In this document: positions 1 through 7,490 of the stretch, piece by piece
How the letters are laid out: each line of letters starts with the position of its first letter
Numbering within the stretch: position 1 is the first letter of the stretch
Assembly (NCBI RefSeq): GCF_000687165.1
Contig: NZ_JMKU01000037.1
Coordinates: 1-32,523, forward strand
Length of the DNA: 32,523 bases
Source of the DNA: Paracidovorax oryzae ATCC 19882
Lineage (GTDB): Bacteria > Pseudomonadota > Gammaproteobacteria > Burkholderiales > Burkholderiaceae_C
Direction of reading: 5' to 3'
Translations under genes and position numbers: made by a program
Notes under the pieces: generated by a model
Told to the model about the DNA's origin: nothing
Database searches by the model: none
Seen by the model: the letters and a program-made list of their open reading frames with translations, nothing else

Positions 1-144
1 GCTGTTGCGCGCCAGTTCCCGGCACACGGTGCTGGGGCTGCGCCCGAGAAGGCGAGCGATGGATCGCCCGCTCCATCCCTGCTGGACCAGCGAGGCCAGC
101 GTGAGGCGTTCTTCGGGCTGCAAGTGCGTGTATCGCGAAGTCAT
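1..144 (-). CDS. IS30-family transposase, N-terminal fragment
   Basis: The minus strand encodes 48 residues from an ATG at 144, beginning MTSRYTHLQPEERLTLASL and continuing through a helix-turn-helix that contains SIARLLGRSPSTVCREL. This is the classic HTH_38 DNA-binding N-terminus of IS30 transposases, which bind the terminal inverted repeats. The catalytic DDE domain lies beyond the window edge, so nothing can be said about whether the element is intact. The upstream DNA at 145-196 probably carries the outer inverted repeat and transposase promoter. Confidence 0.88.
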   Translation of the reverse strand, partial: MTSRYTHLQPEERLTLASLVQQGWSGRSIARLLGRSPSTVCRELARNS

Positions 145-196
145 CTGTGCAAGTTACCTGAGGTTCAGGTGTTGCACTTCAGATTGGAGACCGCCC
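1..196 (-). mobile_element. IS30-family insertion sequence, one end (cut by window edge)
   Basis: The transposase N-terminus on the minus strand ends at the window start, so only one extremity of the element is present. IS30-family elements usually begin their transposase about 50 bases inside the terminal inverted repeat. A plausible terminal repeat lies at about 169-196, starting GGTGTTGCACTTCAG and ending in ACCGCC. The other end is outside the window, so the exact boundary and any target duplication cannot be confirmed. It borders AT-richer DNA. Confidence 0.6.
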
Positions 197-339
197 GGTG
201 TATTGGGAACTTCCGGAGGAAGGCACAACCCTTCCAAATCATGCGCGGTGGCCCGCACTTGCTACGCTGGGGATTCGATTTGCATTGGTTTGAGATCTAT
301 ATGATGGATGCTTTCTGTTGGTTTGAGGGGAGAGAGGGA

Positions 340-1416
340 ATGGGAAGTTTCAAATCAAGCGAGCCGAAGCGGAGTTTTCGCTGGAAAGAGCGATTGGAAG
401 GTACAAAACAAAAGGAGCCGCTTGCAATCAGCCGCCTGCGAAGAATTGAAGCCGTGATGAGTGGGTTGCCGTGGAAGTGGGTAGGGGCGCTGCTCTTTGC
501 CATTGGCTGTTTGCCATTGTTTGGCTACCTCTTTGTCATTGACTATGTTCCCCCTAACCTCCTTGGTATCGTTGGATTGGCGAGCATCGCCTCTATATGG
601 CTTTTGCTGCTCTGGCTCGTTACCACAGTCGTCATGTTTGGGGTCACGGTTGCGGCATTTTTGTATGAAATCAAGAAACTGGACTGGCGGACCACCGTTC
701 TAGGTCAGCTTGGCTCCCTGTGTGTGATGATATGTTGGCTCTTTGGGGCGCAGGGGCCATGGGTGCGCATCTTTTTTTCTATCTGCGCAATCGGGTCGAT
801 ATTTTTAACGCTCGTGAGACTGAGGAGTGGGAAATCCGGGCGGAGCAAATGGGAAACCTTCCTTGCATTCGCAGCATTGCTTCTTGGGGGTGCTCTGGTA
901 TCTCTTGCCGTTTTGTTGGTGGTAACGCATTCATCAATGCTCGGGTATCGCGGCAGTTCTATTGGCTGGTGGACGCTTGTATCGTGGGGCGGCGCAATCG
1001 CTGTGTTGATTTGTGCGAACGCGGCTTCAATGCATGTTCAAGCGGCACCACTGGCCATTTGGACTTTTTGCTTTGTCTGTTCGGGGGTGATGGTGCTACT
1101 TTTAGGTGGGCCAAGTTATGTGACGGCGGTGGTTGCTGCGAAGGTGGGGTTGCGATTACCTGGAATCGCTGAGGTGATGGTCCCGATGAATACTTGCGTG
1201 TCAGCAATGGCTGCGATAGAGCGAAAGTGGAAGCACTCGGAGAATGGGCCTGTGCCTCCGTGCGAGGCTGCATCGAACACACTGCTGGTTGAGGTTCAAC
1301 TGCGATGGGGCGATCGCTGGTTGGTTGCCGTGAAATCCATCAACGGCATGCGGTTGCCTGAGCCCAGCATCAGGATGACGATCCCCGACAAAGACACGGA
1401 ATTGATCTTTCGCTGA
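340..1416 (+). CDS. Hypothetical polytopic membrane protein (orphan, AT-rich)
   Basis: This gene encodes a 358-residue protein of unknown function. I chose the ATG at 340 because a strong GAGAGAGGGA ribosome site sits directly before it; the same frame stays open upstream to 124 and has ATGs at 301 and 304. A basic N-terminal segment rich in Lys and Arg is followed from about residue 45 by roughly seven or eight hydrophobic segments reaching to about residue 270. The C-terminal 85 residues are soluble and contain three Cys. No catalytic motif was recognised. Base composition is visibly more AT-rich than the neighbours and codon choice is less GC-biased, consistent with recent acquisition beside the IS30 element. 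It could be a cargo gene or part of a defence or immunity island lying to the left. Confidence 0.7.
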   Translation: MGSFKSSEPKRSFRWKERLEGTKQKEPLAISRLRRIEAVMSGLPWKWVGALLFAIGCLPLFGYLFVIDYVPPNLLGIVGLASIASIWLLLLWLVTTVVMFGVTVAAFLYEIKKLDWRTTVLGQLGSLCVMICWLFGAQGPWVRIFFSICAIGSIFLTLVRLRSGKSGRSKWETFLAFAALLLGGALVSLAVLLVVTHSSMLGYRGSSIGWWTLVSWGGAIAVLICANAASMHVQAAPLAIWTFCFVCSGVMVLLLGGPSYVTAVVAAKVGLRLPGIAEVMVPMNTCVSAMAAIERKWKHSENGPVPPCEAASNTLLVEVQLRWGDRWLVAVKSINGMRLPEPSIRMTIPDKDTELIFR

Positions 1417-1461
1417 GTAGCGTATTCCATAGGCTGCACATTGTTCGCAAGGTGCTGTCGC

Positions 1462-3063
1462 TCAAGACGGCAGGGCGTGTCCCTCTTGGCCTTTTCGCAA
1501 CTCCTCGGCCCTGCTGCGTATCGCCTCACGCTCCTGCGGCCCCATCGTCCCCAGCCGCGCCAACTGTGCCTCCATGCGGGGCACGCCTGCCAGCAGCTCC
1601 CGGTGCCTGAGCAGGAAGTCCCAGTAGAGCGTGGTGAAGGGGCAGGCCGTGTCGCCCAGGAAGGCATCCGGGTCGTGGCGGCAGGTGGCGCAGGGGCCGC
1701 CCATGCGCTGGATGTACTTGCCCGTGGCGATGTAGGGCTTGCTGGCCATCAGGCCGCCGTCGGCGTACTGGGACATGCCGAGGGTGTTGGGCAGTTCGAC
1801 CCATTCGACGGCATCGACATAGACGGCGAGGTACCACGCGTGCACGGCCTGGGGCCGCACGCCCAGCAGCAGGGCGAAGAGGCCCGTCACCATGAGGCGC
1901 TGGATGTGGTGGGCGTAGCCGTGGTCCAGCGTCTGCCGGATGGCCTGGCGCAGGCAGGCGAAGGGGGTGTCGCCGGTCCAGTACCAGGCGGGCAGGGGCG
2001 CATCGGCACCGAGCGCGTTGCGGTCCCGGTAGGACGGCATTTCGGTCCAGTAGATGCCGCGCACGTATTCGCGCCAGCCCAGGATCTGGCGGATGAAGCC
2101 TTCGGCGCTGGCCAGCGGGACACGGCCGCTCCGGTAGGCGGCCTCGGTGGCTGCGACCACCTCGCGCGGATGGATCAGCTTCAGGTTGAGCGCCGCGGAC
2201 AGGTGCGAGTGGTAGAGCCAGGGCTCGTCCGGCCACATGGCGTCCTGGAAGGGGCCGAACGCCGGCAGCCGGTGGTCCACGAAGTCTGCGAGCGCATGCA
2301 GGGCCTGTGCGCGGGTGACCGGCCAGGCGAAGCTCTCCAGCGACCCCGGATGGTCGCCGAAGCGCCGGGCGACCATTTGCAGCACCTCGCAGGTGGTGGC
2401 GTCGGGCTCGAAGCGGCAGCGCCCGGGCACCATGCCCGGCCCCTGCGGACCGAAGGGGCGCCGGTTGTCCTTGTCGTAGTTCCAGGCACCGCCCTCGGGC
2501 TGGTCTCCGTCCATGAGCACGCCGTGCCTGCGGCGCATGGCGCGGTAGAAGGTTTCCAGGCGCAGCGGCCGTCCGGCCAGCTGGCGCCGGAAGTCGGCGA
2601 ATTCGCGCACGGTGGCGAAGAAGTGGCGATCGGGCCGGGTTTCCAGCGGCAGCCCGGCATCGGCCGAGACGGCGGACAGCGCCTTCCAGGCGCGCCAGTC
2701 CCCGGGGGCGGTCATCACGAGGCGCTGCGGCCGGTGCGTGCGGATCGCTGCGCGCAGCGCATCGGCCAGCGTCCGGCACGGCGCACCGTGGTGGTCGTCC
2801 AGGTGCCGGTAGTCCAGGGGGCGGCCCAGCATCCGCAGCGCCTGCGCGAAATGCCGCATGGCTGCGAGAAAGAGGGCGATGCGCGGCCGGGAGGACCAGA
2901 CGTGCGTGGATTCCTCTTCCACCTCCGCCATCCAGACGAGGTCCTGCTGCGGGTCGAATCCGTCGAAGGCCGCTGCGTCCGGATCGAGCTGGTCGCCCAG
3001 AACGAGCACCAGGCTGCGCACCGGCCAGGCGGGTGCCGTCATGGCGGGCGTCGGTGATTCCAT
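1462..3063 (-). CDS. phrB: Iron-sulfur bacterial cryptochrome/(6-4) photolyase (PhrB/DPRP type)
   Basis: This 533-residue protein matches the deoxyribodipyrimidine-photolyase-related family, flavoproteins that use light to repair (6-4) photoproducts in DNA. The N-terminus has the family signature LVLVLGDQLD followed by an alpha/beta domain. The C-terminal FAD-binding half contains the run LIHPREVV and the stretch WREYVRGIYW. Cysteines fall at about residues 370, 458, 461 and 474. From memory, the four [4Fe-4S] ligands of Agrobacterium PhrB are at 350, 438, 441 and 454, which is exactly the same spacing, so the cluster should be intact. The start is taken at the ATG at 3063, just inside a TATATT box; an in-frame ATG at 3042 is a real alternative and neither has a strong ribosome site. 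The gene is divergent from the TPP-riboswitch operon and has no obvious functional link to it. Confidence 0.9.
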   Translation of the reverse strand: MESPTPAMTAPAWPVRSLVLVLGDQLDPDAAAFDGFDPQQDLVWMAEVEEESTHVWSSRPRIALFLAAMRHFAQALRMLGRPLDYRHLDDHHGAPCRTLADALRAAIRTHRPQRLVMTAPGDWRAWKALSAVSADAGLPLETRPDRHFFATVREFADFRRQLAGRPLRLETFYRAMRRRHGVLMDGDQPEGGAWNYDKDNRRPFGPQGPGMVPGRCRFEPDATTCEVLQMVARRFGDHPGSLESFAWPVTRAQALHALADFVDHRLPAFGPFQDAMWPDEPWLYHSHLSAALNLKLIHPREVVAATEAAYRSGRVPLASAEGFIRQILGWREYVRGIYWTEMPSYRDRNALGADAPLPAWYWTGDTPFACLRQAIRQTLDHGYAHHIQRLMVTGLFALLLGVRPQAVHAWYLAVYVDAVEWVELPNTLGMSQYADGGLMASKPYIATGKYIQRMGGPCATCRHDPDAFLGDTACPFTTLYWDFLLRHRELLAGVPRMEAQLARLGTMGPQEREAIRSRAEELRKGQEGHALPS

Positions 3064-3134
3064 GCCCGGGAATATAGGCCGCCCGGAAGCCGCAGCAGAA
3101 GCAGGGCGTTTGGGGTGCGGGTTAAGATGCCCGC

Positions 3135-3212
3135 AACGCTCCGGGGTGCACGCTTGTGCTGAGATCCACACCCGAGAACTTGAACCGGGTCATTCCGGCG
3201 GAAGAAGAGCTG
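3135..3212 (+). promoter_or_regulatory. TPP riboswitch (THI element)
   Basis: The conserved thiamine-pyrophosphate aptamer blocks occur in the right order and spacing: GGGGTGC at 3143-3149, CTGAGA at 3159-3164, ACCCG at 3170-3174, and GAACCGGGTCATTCCGGCG at 3182-3200. GCTC at 3138-3141 can pair with GAGC at 3207-3210 to close P1. The element sits about 105 bases before the luxE-like start codon and is the only plausible leader for the six-gene operon. TPP binding normally switches such genes off, so the operon should be expressed when thiamine is scarce. Confidence 0.93.
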
Positions 3213-3271
3213 TCACCACCATCCTCCAGCCTCCGCAGGCGCGCCGCGTGGCGTGCACGGCATGGCCGGGC

Positions 3272-3306
3272 GTGACCTTCGGAGCATCGTTCACAGGTCA
3301 CGAAGG
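3272..3306 (+). promoter_or_regulatory. Possible Shine-Dalgarno-sequestering platform of the TPP riboswitch
   Basis: CCTTCG at 3276-3281 is complementary to CGAAGG at 3301-3306, which overlaps the ribosome site AAGGAAGA at 3303-3310 of the luxE-like gene. An overlapping, mutually exclusive pairing joins GTGACC (3272-3277) to GGTCAC (3296-3301). Such competing stems are what a translation-controlling riboswitch would use. This is read by eye and not folded; no U-tract terminator was seen in the leader. Confidence 0.45.
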
Positions 3307-3316
3307 AAGAAGCTCC

Positions 3317-4411
3317 ATGGACAAGGTCGCTGCGCTGGTCGCGGACATCCTCGCATTCATCGCGATGGAGGAAGAAGGCGGCTGCACCGACGCACAGTTC
3401 GATACGCTGGCTTTGCGGCTGTTCGCCCACCAGTATTCCGCCAACCCCGCCTACCGCACCTTCTGCCAGCGCCGCGGCGCCACGCTGCGCAGCGTGGAGC
3501 GCTGGAGCGACATTCCCGCGGTGCCGATCGACGCCTTCAAGGCGACGGAGTTGCGCAGCGAGCCGCCGCGGCCGGACGAGCGCGTGTTCATGACCAGCGG
3601 CACGACCCGGGGCGCAGAGGCGCGGGGGCGGCATTTCCACCCGCGGCTCGATGTGTACGACCTGTCGATGGCGCGCAATTTCCAGCGGCGCTTCATGCGC
3701 GGGGCCGGTCCCATGCCGATGGGCATCCTGTTCCCCGACGAGCACCTGATGCCGAATTCCTCGCTGGCGCACTACCTGGCACTGGCCCGGGCCGTGTTCG
3801 GCAGCCCGGTCAGCCGGCATTTCGTGGGCGCGCACGGCATGCACGTGGTGAGCCTGTGCGCGGCGCTGGAGGCCGCCGAGCGCACCGGCACGCCGTACGC
3901 GCTGCTGGGCGCGAGCTACAGCTTCGTGCACCTGATGGAGGCGCTGCACGAGAAGGGCCGCCGCTTCCAGCTGCCGCCCGGCAGCCGCGTGCTGGACACG
4001 GGCGGCTACAAGGGCCAGTCGCGCGAGGTGCCGCCCGAGGATTTCTACGCCGGGCTGTCGTACACGCTGGGCGTGCCACGCGAGCTGTGCATCAACATGT
4101 ACGGCATGACGGAGCTGAGCACGCAGTTCTACGACGACGGCAATGCCGTGGTGCCCTCGGTCAAGTCGGGGCCGCACTGGATCCGGTCGCGGCTGGTGGA
4201 CCCGGCCACGGGCCGCGACGTGCCGGCCGGCGAGCGCGGCATCCTCGTGCATTGCGACCTGGCCAACTACAACTCCGTGACCACCATCCTGACCGAGGAC
4301 GTGGGCGAATGGGCCGAGGGCGGCTTCCTGCTGCTGGGCCGGGCCGAAGGCGCGCAGGCCAAGGGCTGTTCGCTGGCGGTGCAGGACTTCATGCGGGCCA
4401 CCGGGAAATGA
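3317..4411 (+). CDS. LuxE-like acyl-protein synthetase
   Basis: This 364-residue adenylate-forming enzyme resembles LuxE, which activates a carboxylic acid with ATP and passes the acyl group through an enzyme thioester to its reductase partner LuxC. The ATP-binding loop FMTSGTTRG is at residues 91-99 and the second adenylation motif YGMTELS is at 262-268. A cysteine at about residue 351, 13 residues from the C-terminus in KGCSLAVQDF, lies where the acyl-accepting Cys of Photobacterium LuxE is found. Length fits LuxE (about 370). The ATG at 3317 has a good AAGGAAGA ribosome site. The stop overlaps the next start as ATGA. It is first in an operon behind a TPP riboswitch and there is no luciferase, so the substrate is probably not a fatty acid for light production. 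A thiamine-related carboxylate is my inference. Confidence 0.85.
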   Translation: MDKVAALVADILAFIAMEEEGGCTDAQFDTLALRLFAHQYSANPAYRTFCQRRGATLRSVERWSDIPAVPIDAFKATELRSEPPRPDERVFMTSGTTRGAEARGRHFHPRLDVYDLSMARNFQRRFMRGAGPMPMGILFPDEHLMPNSSLAHYLALARAVFGSPVSRHFVGAHGMHVVSLCAALEAAERTGTPYALLGASYSFVHLMEALHEKGRRFQLPPGSRVLDTGGYKGQSREVPPEDFYAGLSYTLGVPRELCINMYGMTELSTQFYDDGNAVVPSVKSGPHWIRSRLVDPATGRDVPAGERGILVHCDLANYNSVTTILTEDVGEWAEGGFLLLGRAEGAQAKGCSLAVQDFMRATGK

Positions 4412-5907
4412 CACCCGAGGCGGCCACGACCGGCATGGCCGTGCAGCGGATGCGAGCGGGCTACCTGCCCGGCATCGATGCGCAGGACGTGGCCTGGCAG
4501 GTACTGCCCTTCGCCCAGGGCGCCGCCCGGCTGGAGGTGGAGGTGCCCGTGCTCACGCCCGCGCAGATGGACGCGCTCGCCAGCCGCGTGCGCGAGGCCG
4601 CTGCCCGCCACCTGCAGCCCATGGCGGTGGAGCAGGTCATCGACGTGATCGACCGGGCCATCGCCCGCCTGCTGGACCGCGGCGATCCGGTGCGCCGGCA
4701 GGCCGAGACGCTGCTGCCCATCGTGAGCGGGTACGACGCGGAGATGGTGCGGCTGGGGCTCACGGGATTTTTCAAGACCTTTCGCGCGCCGCAGCTGCGC
4801 CGCTTCGTGGCCGAGGACTTCGCCAACCCGCTGGTGCTCGACGGCTTCCAGCCTGCGCCGAAGGGCGGCGCGGTGCGCGCCTTCGGACCGGGGCTGCTGG
4901 TGCACAGCTGGGCGGGCAATGTGCCGGCGCTGGCGCTCTGGAGCTTCGTGTGCGGCCTGCTGGTCAAGGCCGGCAGCATCGGCAAGCTGCCCAGCGCCGA
5001 GCCGCTGTTCGCGGGCTGGTTCGCGCAGCTGCTGGTCGAGGTGCATCCGCCGCTGGCCGATTGCTTCGCCGTAGTGTGGTGGAAGGGCGCGGGCGGCGAC
5101 GACGCAGCGGCGCTCTACGCCCGGGCCGACACGGTGCTGGCCTATGGCGGCAACGATGCGCTGCAAGCCATCCAGCGGCGCCTGCCCGTCACCACGCGCT
5201 TCCTGCCGCACGGGCACAAGCTGGGCTTCGGCATGGTTTCGGCCGCTGCGCTCGATGCGCTCGATGCCCCGGCCGTGGCGCGCCGTGCCGCATGGGACGT
5301 GATGCGCTACGACCAGCAGGGCTGCTATTCGCCGCATGTGTTCTACGTGCAGCGCGGCGGCGCCGTGTCGCCGCGCGCCTTCGCGGGCTACCTGGCGGGC
5401 GAACTGGCGCAGTTGCACCGGCGCTTTCCGCGCCGGGCGCTGGACGTGGAGGAGTCCGCCGCCGTGGCGGACTGGCGGCAGGCGCTGGAATGGCGCGGCC
5501 TCTCGGCGGCCGGCGGTGCTGCGGCCGACGAGCTCATCGGCACGCCCGGCGACCCCTGGAGCGTGGCCTACAGCGACGCCCTGCAGCCGCTCGCGCCCAC
5601 GGCGCTGCAGCGCAGCGTGCAGGTGGTGGCTGTGGATGCGCTGGACGATGTGCCGCACGCCATCGCCGGCCACGCGCCCTTGCTGCAGACCGCCGGCATC
5701 GCGGCCACGCCGGAAGAACTGCGGCACCTGGCCGCGCTGCTGGGAGCGGCCGGCGTCACGCGCATCGCCGCCATCGGCGCGATGAGCGTGCCCGAGGCCG
5801 GCTGGCACCACGACGGCCATTTCAACCTGCTGGACCTGGTGCGGATGGTGGAGATCGAGCAATCCGCCGAAAGCGCGGCAGAGAGTTTCGCGCCCTATGC
5901 CGACTGA
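4408..5907 (+). CDS. LuxC-like acyl reductase (acyl-CoA/acyl-protein reductase)
   Basis: This 499-residue protein belongs to the LuxC branch of the aldehyde dehydrogenase superfamily, which reduces an enzyme-bound acyl thioester to an aldehyde with NAD(P)H. The segment HSWAGNVPALALWSF followed by LVKAGSIGKLPSAEPLF corresponds to the cofactor-binding region of LuxC. The nucleophile is probably Cys306 in YDQQGCYSPH, matching the LuxC catalytic motif. The start overlaps the luxE-like stop by four bases and the end overlaps the ABC ATPase start by 11 bases, which implies translational coupling and stoichiometric synthesis with LuxE. Its aldehyde product could be reduced by the short-chain dehydrogenase that closes the operon. 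The family call is firm; the physiological substrate is unknown. Confidence 0.86.
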   Translation: MTPEAATTGMAVQRMRAGYLPGIDAQDVAWQVLPFAQGAARLEVEVPVLTPAQMDALASRVREAAARHLQPMAVEQVIDVIDRAIARLLDRGDPVRRQAETLLPIVSGYDAEMVRLGLTGFFKTFRAPQLRRFVAEDFANPLVLDGFQPAPKGGAVRAFGPGLLVHSWAGNVPALALWSFVCGLLVKAGSIGKLPSAEPLFAGWFAQLLVEVHPPLADCFAVVWWKGAGGDDAAALYARADTVLAYGGNDALQAIQRRLPVTTRFLPHGHKLGFGMVSAAALDALDAPAVARRAAWDVMRYDQQGCYSPHVFYVQRGGAVSPRAFAGYLAGELAQLHRRFPRRALDVEESAAVADWRQALEWRGLSAAGGAAADELIGTPGDPWSVAYSDALQPLAPTALQRSVQVVAVDALDDVPHAIAGHAPLLQTAGIAATPEELRHLAALLGAAGVTRIAAIGAMSVPEAGWHHDGHFNLLDLVRMVEIEQSAESAAESFAPYAD

Positions 5908-6673
5908 GACCGCGCAGGTGGCCGGCGATGCCTTTCTCGATATCGAGCAGGCCGTCTTCGCCTACCCCGGGCGCGCGCCGGTGGTGGACGGCGTGAGCTG
6001 GCGCATCGCGGCTGGCGAGGTGCATTGCCTGGTGGGCCGCAGCGGCTGCGGCAAGACCACGCTGCTGCAGCTGGCCGCGGGCCTGCTGCGCCCGCAGTCG
6101 GGCCATGTGCGCATGCAGGGCCGCGAGGTGTCCGCGCCCGGGCCGCAGCTGGGTTTCATGTTCCAGGCGCCCACGCTGCTCGAATGGCGCAGTGCCATCG
6201 ACAACGTGCTGCTGCCCGTGTCACTGCAGCGCCGGCCGCAGGCGGCCGACGTGGCGCGCGCGCAGGCGCTGCTGGAGCAACTGGGGCTGGGCGCCCATGC
6301 GCGGCAGCATCCGCGCCAGCTCTCGGGCGGCCAGCAAAGCCGCGTGGCGCTGGCGCGTGCACTGGTGCTGGAGCCCGCGATGCTGCTGCTCGACGAGCCC
6401 TTCGCGGCGCTGGACGCCATCACCCGCGCCGAGCTGCAGGACGACCTGCTGCGCACCTGCCGGCAGCGCGGCGCCACCGTGCTGTTCGTGACGCACGACA
6501 TCACCGAGGCCGTTTACCTCGGCGACCGCATCGCCGTGCTGCACGCGGGCCGCGTGGCGGACGACATCCGCATCGACCTGCCCGCGCCGCGCAGCCAGGC
6601 CATGCGGCACGATGCACCCTTCAACCGCCTGTGCGCGCGGGTGCGCGCTGGCCTGGACGGAGCGGGCGCATGA
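5897..6673 (+). CDS. ABC importer ATP-binding protein (SsuB/TauB/ThiZ class)
   Basis: This 258-residue cytoplasmic ATPase has every nucleotide-binding motif: Walker A GRSGCGKTT at 47-55, Q-loop glutamine in FMFQAP near 90, signature LSGGQ at 142-146, Walker B LLLDEP around 163-168 and the switch histidine in FVTHD near 200. It is most like the ATPases of sulfonate, taurine, nitrate and pyrimidine (ThiXYZ) importers. It overlaps the luxC-like gene by 11 bases and its stop overlaps the permease start (ATGA), so it is the energy unit of the adjacent permease and binding protein. TPP-riboswitch control favours a thiamine-related ligand over an alkanesulfonate. Confidence 0.93.
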   Translation: MPTETAQVAGDAFLDIEQAVFAYPGRAPVVDGVSWRIAAGEVHCLVGRSGCGKTTLLQLAAGLLRPQSGHVRMQGREVSAPGPQLGFMFQAPTLLEWRSAIDNVLLPVSLQRRPQAADVARAQALLEQLGLGAHARQHPRQLSGGQQSRVALARALVLEPAMLLLDEPFAALDAITRAELQDDLLRTCRQRGATVLFVTHDITEAVYLGDRIAVLHAGRVADDIRIDLPAPRSQAMRHDAPFNRLCARVRAGLDGAGA

Positions 6674-7461
6674 GTGCATCCCGCATGCAGGGCGCACCTT
6701 CGTCCGCCTGGCCTTACCGCGCCCTGGGCGCCGCGCTGCTGCTGGCGCTGCTGGGCGCGTGGGAATGGGCGGCCCGGCATTCGGGCCTCTCCGCGCTGGT
6801 GCTGCCCGCGCCCTCGGCCATCGCGGCATCGCTGTGGCAGGGGCTGCGCACGGGCTACTTCGTGCCCCATGTGCGGGCCACGCTGGCGGCGCTGCTGCTG
6901 GGGCTGGCGGGCGGCGGGCTGGCAGGCCTGGCGATCGGCATCGCGCTGGCCGAATCGCCGCTGCTGGAGCGCGTGCTGCGGCCCTACGTGGTGGTCAGCC
7001 AGGTGGTGCCCAAGCTGGCGCTGGCGCCGCTCTTCGTGCTGTGGTTCGGCTTCGGCATTCCGTCCACCGCGCTCATCACCGGGCTGATCTGCTTCTTCCC
7101 GCTGATGGAGAACACCTTCACCGGGCTGCGGCAGGCCGATGCGCAGCGCCTGCAGCTCTTCCGCATGCTGGGCGCCACGCGCCGGCAGACCCTGCTGCGC
7201 CTGAAGCTGCCGCTGGCGCTGCCGGCCATCCTCGCGGGCCTGCGCATGGCCGTGGTGCTGGCCCTGGTGGGCGCCGTGGTGGGCGAATTCATAGGCGCCA
7301 GCCAGGGGCTGGGCGCGGTGGTGATCGCCGCGCAGGGAATGATGGACACGTCCCTGATGTTCGCGGCGCTGGTGCTCATCGCGGCCATCGGGCTGCTGCT
7401 CTACCAGGCCACGCTGTGGCTGGAGCGCTGGCTGCTGCGGCCCTATGCCGACCGTTCCTGA
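6670..7461 (+). CDS. ABC importer permease (SsuC/TauC/ThiX class)
   Basis: This 263-residue inner-membrane protein has about six transmembrane helices and the BPD_transp_1 fold. Helix 1 spans about residues 18-34. The ATPase-docking EAA-like loop reads LGATRRQTLLRLKLPLALP. The run APLFVLWFGFGIPS and the end ALVGAVVGEFIGASQGLG are typical of the sulfonate/nitrate/thiamine-precursor permeases. It starts at an ATGA overlap with the ATPase and is followed after 29 bases by the binding protein. A single permease gene is present, so the channel is presumably a homodimer, as in SsuC and ThiX. Confidence 0.93.
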   Translation: MSASRMQGAPSSAWPYRALGAALLLALLGAWEWAARHSGLSALVLPAPSAIAASLWQGLRTGYFVPHVRATLAALLLGLAGGGLAGLAIGIALAESPLLERVLRPYVVVSQVVPKLALAPLFVLWFGFGIPSTALITGLICFFPLMENTFTGLRQADAQRLQLFRMLGATRRQTLLRLKLPLALPAILAGLRMAVVLALVGAVVGEFIGASQGLGAVVIAAQGMMDTSLMFAALVLIAAIGLLLYQATLWLERWLLRPYADRS

Positions 7462-7490
7462 ACGTTCTTTTCCCTTCCTTTCTCGACCAC

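Noticed and set aside
1441-3057. 538-residue plus-strand open frame
   Set aside because: It is the antisense shadow of the photolyase gene, His/Arg/Val/Gly-rich, with no motifs.
3253-4407. Plus-strand open frame extending 385 codons upstream of the luxC-like start
   Set aside because: It overlaps the well-supported LuxE-like gene in another frame and its translation is Arg/Gly/Ala-rich. The true luxC-like start is the ATGA overlap at 4408.
3317-5907. Bioluminescence (lux) operon
   Set aside because: LuxC and LuxE homologues are present but there is no luxA, luxB or luxD, and the leader is a TPP riboswitch.
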